Of a stretch of DNA of 64,000 bases, positions 59,791-64,000 are shown piece after piece (position 1 is the first letter of the stretch; every line of letters starts with the position of its first letter). The DNA comes from Bacillota bacterium (GTDB lineage: Bacteria > Bacillota > Clostridia > Christensenellales > JAEXRW01), in contig JAEXRW010000009.1 in NCBI GenBank assembly GCA_023454175.1, forward strand, positions 79,934-143,933. Reading direction: 5' to 3'. The translations under genes and the position numbers were made by a program. The notes beneath the pieces were generated by a model. The model was not told where the DNA came from. It saw only the letters and a program-made list of their open reading frames with translations, and searched no databases.

Positions 59791-59819
59791 ATTATAACAA
59801 AGGCGCATAGGGGATGCAA
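59791..59819 (-). promoter_or_regulatory. promoter of the fluoride operon
   Basis: TTGCAT (59814-59819), 17-bp spacer and TATAAT (59791-59796) on the minus strand, just before the aptamer. Confidence 0.75.
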
Positions 59820-59886
59820 GCATATTATGCACAATAACACACGAAAAAGACAGTCCGAAAGATCGCAGAAGGCATATAGAAACCCC

Positions 59887-60020
59887 CCCCAGACGCCATG
59901 CGACCAAGGTCGCTATGGCGTAAGCCTCCCTATTAGAGGGCCTACGAACAAGCAACGGCTAAAAAGCAGGACGGGAGGCATACAGACCTTGCGGCCGATT
60001 TGGTCTGCCTCCCCTACCAG
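59887..60020. repeat. dispersed palindromic element, copy A
   Basis: Starts with a hairpin ACGCCATGCGAC / GTCGCTATGGCGT (59893-59921), then CCTCCCTATTAGAGGGCCTAC, then GCAGGACGGGAGGCATACAG and GCCTCCCCTACC. Copy B at 60612 follows the same order. Confidence 0.6.
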
Positions 60021-60084
60021 ACAAATTTACTTGAGGCAAAAGCAGTGATATTGTATAACTATAGTATGACAATAATGGGGGTAG

Positions 60085-60624
60085 ATGGGTATAGTGCCTG
60101 ATGATGACTACAAGTTCAATTACGAATCATGCAAGAAGCATTATGAATCCGTGAGGAACAGGCCTGCTGTATTTACTGGAGATATAAATGGGTTTCAGGC
60201 TGCGTGCACTATCATAGGGCAGAAATTCGATGATGAGGTTGCTCTTTATACATTCCTGAGGCAAAGAGAACTAATGAATATTATAGAGATGGATAGAAGA
60301 GGGCTTCCATTTCCGATATACGGGCATATTGGTTACATAAAGAATATGTCTGGCCTTGAAGGAGCCATAGAGATTTCCTTTAAAAGAGATAGCACCGAAG
60401 AGACTGTGATATTTCGGGTCGAAGGTATAACAAAATGTGAATCAAGAGAAGACAAAATATTTGACATGTATAGTGTTTTTGATTTAATACTGCCTGAACC
60501 ACCCAAACGGAATTCATATTGGTTAATTGATAGCAAACTAGACCAGATATTCATTGAATGTGAGAAGATTGTGTTAGCTGATCCTCCCGGATATTTCGCA
60601 GACGTCACAGACCAGTCCTACTAG
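60085..60624 (+). CDS. AT-rich orphan protein between repeats
   Basis: A 179-residue protein far lower in GC than the neighbours. DDDYKFNYESCKKHYESVRN, FTGDINGFQAACTIIGQKF, and WLIDSKLDQIFIECEKIVLADPPGYF; no family known. No signal peptide or motif. GGGGGTAG stands close to ATG 60085; GTG at 60094 is an alternative. It lies between two diverged copies of the same repeat, and the second overlaps its last 13 bp. Confidence 0.6.
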   Translation: MGIVPDDDYKFNYESCKKHYESVRNRPAVFTGDINGFQAACTIIGQKFDDEVALYTFLRQRELMNIIEMDRRGLPFPIYGHIGYIKNMSGLEGAIEISFKRDSTEETVIFRVEGITKCESREDKIFDMYSVFDLILPEPPKRNSYWLIDSKLDQIFIECEKIVLADPPGYFADVTDQSY

Positions 60625-60716
60625 AGGGACTGTATAATTGGTGTATTACAGACGGCAAATCAGGACGGGATGCATACAACCCTATGGGTTGATTTGGCGG
60701 CGTCCCCTACCGTTCA
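60612..60716. repeat. dispersed palindromic element, copy B
   Basis: GTCCTACTAGAGGGACTG then, after about 27 bp, CAGGACGGGATGCATACA and GCGTCCCCTACC: same order and direction as copy A. Confidence 0.6.
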
Positions 60717-60852
60717 AACACAAAGATGAATTATTAAGCTTTAAATAGTCTTTCAGACGGGGAAAACACAATTCAGGGTTCGTTATGTATCATTACATAA
60801 ACGTAGATTTCCGGTTGTTATCATATTCTTATGAAACAGTTGACCCTCCGGG

Positions 60853-60903
60853 ATACCCCTCAGCCGACTTCGTCGGCAGCTTCCCTGTTAGAGGCGCTAC
60901 CCT
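60853..60903. repeat. dispersed palindromic element, partial copy C
   Basis: CCCCTCAGCCGACTTCGTCGGCAGC (hairpin GCCGAC / GTCGGC) followed by TTCCCTGTTAGAGGCGCTACC; it corresponds to the first half of A. Elements of this form (CCTCAGTCG-GAGAGGGGAGC) recur in many gut Clostridia. It ends at the DUF4846 gene stop. Confidence 0.6.
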
Positions 60904-60904
60904 A

Positions 60905-61963
60905 TCAGTCCTTGTCTATATCCTTGAATCGCATCAGCTGGCTCCATGCGAAGGATGTGTTGGTGGATGCGAAATTGCCGGTAAGCGGGGAGGGTACCAA
61001 TATCCAGGGGCCGGTGGTCAGGTCCAGCCCGTTGGTGATCTGGGGCTGCTGCGCGGGGATCATCCCCTCGGCGGTGATGATATACTTCTCCTGCGTCACC
61101 GGGTTCACCGCCATATCCGCGATGATCACGGTATGACCCGGCGCGCCGGGGCGCACGAAGGCGTCCCCCACCTGCATATCGTTGGGGTCGGCCGGTATCA
61201 TGTCCAGTGTTCCCAGCGAAAGCGTGGAGGAGCGCGTATACACCATGTCCAGGTACGCGTCAAACGTCTCCCGCGAATCCGATGGTTCTTCTTTTTTCAC
61301 CCAGCGCGGCGTTTCCACTGGCCCTGCGATGCGGTAGCCCGCGCGCCACTTGTCCCAGCTGCACTCGAAGCCCACCACGAAGTGGAACGATATGCGGGAG
61401 TACTCCCCTTTTTCATACAGGTACTCCGCGCGCAGCCGCATCACGGTATCGGCGCACTGCTGGAGGTCCTTTTTGCCGATGCGCATATCCAGCACCGAGG
61501 CCACGGTGGGGCTCAGCTTCCTTTCCCCGTCGTACAGCAGAGGGGGCTGACCGTAGGCCTTCAGGGGCAGGGACTGGAGCCATGCGGCGAAGCTGCCTTC
61601 GGGGTATTCCACGCGGTGGAAGCCTTCGGGCGGGCGGAACCGCTTATTCAATACGTTTTCCGTCTTCACCACGAGTTCGGGCCGGATGTAGTTGTTCACC
61701 GTATCGGGGGAAAGCTCCAGGAAATCCGCAAAGGAGATGTCGGGCAGTACGCAGGTCTCCACGGCGTCCGTCTGTGCGGGCCGGGGCTGGATGATGCCCA
61801 CGGACTGCAGCACGATGCCGCCCTGCGCGTTTTTCGCGGGCGAGAGGCCCACCCACAGGAAGACTGCGACGGCGGGCAGCAGCACCATGGCAAGGATTAT
61901 GGCATGGCGCGAGCGCAGGACAAATACGGTTTTATGCAGGAGGCTCCTGAAACGGGGACGCAT
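60905..61963 (-). CDS. DUF4846 domain-containing protein
   Basis: A 352-residue membrane-anchored protein. One N-terminal helix (HAIILAMVLLPAVAVFLWVG) is followed by the DUF4846 domain: RFRPPEGFHRVEYPEGSFAAWLQSLPLKAYG, DLQQCADTVMRLRAEYLY, MQVGDAFVRPGAPGHTVII. Family function is unknown; the Cys and His near PGH suggest a papain-like hydrolase fold. AAGAAGG precedes ATG 61963. A repeat, not a hairpin with a T-tract, follows. Confidence 0.9.
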   Translation of the reverse strand: MRPRFRSLLHKTVFVLRSRHAIILAMVLLPAVAVFLWVGLSPAKNAQGGIVLQSVGIIQPRPAQTDAVETCVLPDISFADFLELSPDTVNNYIRPELVVKTENVLNKRFRPPEGFHRVEYPEGSFAAWLQSLPLKAYGQPPLLYDGERKLSPTVASVLDMRIGKKDLQQCADTVMRLRAEYLYEKGEYSRISFHFVVGFECSWDKWRAGYRIAGPVETPRWVKKEEPSDSRETFDAYLDMVYTRSSTLSLGTLDMIPADPNDMQVGDAFVRPGAPGHTVIIADMAVNPVTQEKYIITAEGMIPAQQPQITNGLDLTTGPWILVPSPLTGNFASTNTSFAWSQLMRFKDIDKD

Positions 61964-62287
61964 GGGGCATGCCTTCTTCATATGATTAATTTCAATTCAC
62001 CAAACCGGAAGGGATCATATCGCAGCGCGATTATCCCTGCATGGCTTGCCGTCAAGCTCATGCACATGGGTTAGTACAATAGTATAACGGATTCATTGCG
62101 ATATCAAGTCACTCCGCACGCTCGGCACAGCATAGTAACGGTATTCGTGCTTGAAGGCGCTGTTTGTAAGGAATATAATGGTTAAAGTATAAAGGGACAC
62201 GATCCTCAAATGACGGCAGGAGCAGTCTCTTATCTGTGTAAGGTCTATGGTTATCATTCATAATATCATTTCTGAGGAGGGGAAGGC

Positions 62288-63001
62288 ATGGCGCAATCAC
62301 AAGCACAAACCGCGAGCAACCTGACCATCGAAGTGAACCGTAAAAGCGGCGAAACGGTATCCTACCAAAACCACAACGACCTGAAGCAGGCCATCCTTTC
62401 AGGAGAACTCACCCGGGACCTGCAGGCGCGGACCATCACGCAGGTGAAAGGCGTGGCGAAACCGGGCAAATGGCGCACATTGGAAAAGGAAGCGGGCCGC
62501 AACGCCGTCACGCGATACCTGTACCAGCCTGTCTGGGCGCACGCGTTGCGCGGCCTTCTGATCGGATGGCTGGCAGGCTTCCTTATCAAAGGCGCGGATT
62601 CCGCCATCACCTACTATATGGCCGGGTTCCTTCCGGGCCTCCTGTGGACGGTCTTCATCCTCGCCATCGCCGTCAGCTTCATCCCGAAACTGTATAATGT
62701 CATGTATGTGGCGTTCGTGGCGGGGCTGATCGCGATCATAGCCAAATTCGGAAACCTCTGGTTCGGGGCCATCGCCGTGGCCATCGTGGCTTTCCTGGGG
62801 GTAGCCCCATTCGGAATGGCCATCGGTACCATCGTGGGTTACGTCCGGAAAAAGAAGGTCATCACCGCGCCCGATGCGGTGCCCGAGGGCCCCAGGACCT
62901 ACTGGCTGGGCATCATCCTGCCCGTCATCGTGGGCGCGGGGTTCCTGGTGCTGTATTTCATGGTGCTGAACCCGCTGCTGCTGGGTCTGGTGAGCGGCTG
63001 A
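62288..63001 (+). CDS. membrane protein, function unknown
   Basis: A 237-residue protein. A soluble N-terminal part (LTIEVNRKSGETVSYQNHND, ELTRDLQARTITQVKG) looks like a small GYF- or DUF4339-type module, then six membrane helices (ALRGLLIGWLAGFLI, PGLLWTVFILAIAVSFI and more). AGGAGGGGAAGG precedes ATG. Not assigned. Confidence 0.75.
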   Translation: MAQSQAQTASNLTIEVNRKSGETVSYQNHNDLKQAILSGELTRDLQARTITQVKGVAKPGKWRTLEKEAGRNAVTRYLYQPVWAHALRGLLIGWLAGFLIKGADSAITYYMAGFLPGLLWTVFILAIAVSFIPKLYNVMYVAFVAGLIAIIAKFGNLWFGAIAVAIVAFLGVAPFGMAIGTIVGYVRKKKVITAPDAVPEGPRTYWLGIILPVIVGAGFLVLYFMVLNPLLLGLVSG

Positions 63002-63084
63002 GCAGGATCGGCACGATCCGCAGGATATTTCCGGCTGCCTTGTATTTTAAGGCATGTCCGCACGGACCGGATCAGGTTCATCTT

Positions 63085-63131
63085 CCGGATGGATGGGCTT
63101 TGGGTATTCCCGGCAAAGCCCTTCCATCCGG
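63085..63131 (+). promoter_or_regulatory. long leader hairpin of unknown role
   Basis: Two 18-base arms (CCGGATGGATGGGCTTTG and CAAAGCCCTTCCATCCGG) pair with one mismatch around an 11-nt loop, 27-73 nt before the QueG-like gene. No T-tract follows, so it is not a normal terminator; a processed RNA, attenuator or protein site is possible. Confidence 0.75.
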
Positions 63132-63157
63132 TTCAGTTTGGAGAGGGAATCTAAGAC

Positions 63158-63832
63158 ATGAAGGAGCAAATCAAAAAATTCATATTGGGTTTGGGCGCCG
63201 ATGTGTGCGGAGTGGCCAATGCCGGCAGTTTTACCGGTGCGCCTGCAGGCTTTGGCCCCCAGGATATCTTCCCGGGCTGCAGATCGGTGGTCGTATTTGG
63301 TATCGCCCTGCCAAAGGGGCTCACGCAGGTACCGCCGCGGCTGGTATACGGCCATTTTAATTATGGCATATGCCCCGAGGTAGACCTCATCGCGTTCAAA
63401 GCCGCGAAAGAGATCGAAAGGCTGTGGGGCGGGCATGCCGTTCCCCTCCCTGCGGACGGGCCCTATGAATACTGGGACGCGGAGAAAATGGAGGGCCGCG
63501 GGCTGGTCTCCATGAAGCATGCCGCCGTCCTCGCCGGGCTCGGGACATTGGGTAGAAGCACCCTGCTGATCAATGAACACTATGGCAACCTGCTGACCCT
63601 GGGATGCCTGCTGACAGAGCTGGACCTGGAATCCGACCCGCCGGCAAAAAATTTGTGCGTGGAAGGCTGCGACCTGTGCATATCGAGCTGCCCGTCCAAA
63701 GCGCTGGACGGACAGCACGCGGAGCAGAAAAACTGCAGGCTGCATACCTACGGGACCAATGCCCGGGGATTCAGCACAGTGGACTGCAACCTCTGCAGGA
63801 CCGTCTGCCCGATGCGGTTTGGAGCCAGGTAA
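63158..63832 (+). CDS. QueG-like 4Fe-4S protein (second short form)
   Basis: A 224-residue protein with the QueG-like core VFGIALPKGLTQVPPRLVYG and SMKHAAVLAGLGTLGRSTLL, and 4Fe-4S motifs CVEGCDLCISSCP and CNLCRTVCPMRFG. As with the one at 29114 it lacks the C-terminal HEAT part of QueG. The role may be reduction of a tRNA or corrinoid cofactor, or simple electron transfer. GGAGAGGG precedes ATG. A long hairpin lies just upstream. Confidence 0.83.
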   Translation: MKEQIKKFILGLGADVCGVANAGSFTGAPAGFGPQDIFPGCRSVVVFGIALPKGLTQVPPRLVYGHFNYGICPEVDLIAFKAAKEIERLWGGHAVPLPADGPYEYWDAEKMEGRGLVSMKHAAVLAGLGTLGRSTLLINEHYGNLLTLGCLLTELDLESDPPAKNLCVEGCDLCISSCPSKALDGQHAEQKNCRLHTYGTNARGFSTVDCNLCRTVCPMRFGAR

Positions 63833-63871
63833 CGGGGAATTTAGCCGGAGTCAGATATACAGACACAGGTG

Positions 63872-64000
63872 GAAGTCATGACCACCCGTAAAACGGGTGG
63901 CATGATTCAGCCCTATAAGGGCATGTTACTGGCAGCGCCTCAAGGCGCTATGAAGATCTGCCAACCGCATACTACTTCAGACAGCCCCTTAAGGGGCTGT
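63872..64000. mobile_element. probable IS200/IS605-family end (window edge)
   Basis: Four hairpins in a row: CCACCCGT/ACGGGTGG, GCCCT/AGGGC, AGCGCCT/AGGCGCT, and a perfect 16-bp palindrome at 63983-63998. The order and the start GTCATGACCACCCG resemble the subterminal leader of IS200-type elements ahead of tnpA, as I remember them. No transposase is visible before the window ends. Confidence 0.55.

Noticed and set aside
60905..61963. Terminator role for repeat C
   Set aside because: It follows the gene but has no T-tract on the minus strand, and matches dispersed repeats better.

Overview
The window looks like a chromosome segment of a fairly GC-rich Gram-positive anaerobe, most likely a member of the Clostridia (Bacillota). 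The evidence is a SigI/RsgI sigma and anti-sigma pair, DUF951, a WalJ-type hydrolase, DegV, RlmH, an Imm70-type immunity protein, a CBO0543-type membrane protein, many lipobox lipoproteins, strong AGGAGG-type ribosome sites with several TTG or GTG starts, ferredoxin-like proteins and a two-subunit class I fumarase. I saw no rRNA, tRNA, phage module or CRISPR array. Naming a genus would be guesswork.

Layout. 1-9.2 kb: a methyltransferase, a membrane protein made of three 52-residue repeats, a TetR/iron-sulfur flavoprotein operon whose promoter lies inside a perfect 32-bp palindrome, an AhpD-like protein, two signal peptidase I paralogues with DUF951, an alpha/beta hydrolase and an MFS exporter. 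9.4-24 kb: lipoproteins, an HEIGH metallopeptidase-like protein, a DUF4829 lipoprotein gene broken by a frameshift, regulators, acetyltransferase, cupin, MBL and CPBP enzymes, RlmH followed by an AT-rich leucine-rich-repeat gene, and a pair of paralogous lipoproteins. 24-34 kb: class I fumarase alpha and beta, a double-CDGSH protein coupled to a 46-residue basic protein, a QueG-like ferredoxin protein, a nitroreductase, a two-subunit SMR-like exporter and an ABC half-transporter behind a perfect consensus promoter. 34-47 kb: more lipoproteins (one with two cadherin-like domains), MazG-like protein, iron alcohol dehydrogenase, immunity-like orphans, DegV, Nudix, DUF4180, a beta-grasp protein, tandem palindromic repeats and a membrane acyltransferase. 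47-50.5 kb: an NfeD / RtcB / SPFH cluster, then a small ferredoxin overlapping a copper-chaperone-like gene. 50.6-55.4 kb: sigI-rsgI, with an RsgI ectodomain of three repeated modules, divergent from an asparagine-synthase-like gene that lacks the glutaminase cysteine. 55.5-64 kb: a C_GCAxxG_C_C redox protein, duplicated membrane proteins, a fluoride riboswitch controlling two FluC subunits and DUF190, an AT-rich orphan between diverged palindromic repeats, a DUF4846 protein, a second QueG-like protein behind a long hairpin, and what looks like the hairpin-rich end of an IS200/IS605 element at the right edge.

The best supported regulatory units are the fluoride riboswitch operon, the TetR palindrome, the perfect promoter of the ABC transporter and the overlapping sigI-rsgI pair. 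The least explained items are the triple-repeat membrane protein, the five-copy palindromic tandem repeat, the long hairpin at 63085-63131 and the REP-like dispersed elements. Most of the window is ordinary accessory and housekeeping content, and I did not find a clearly novel multi-gene system.
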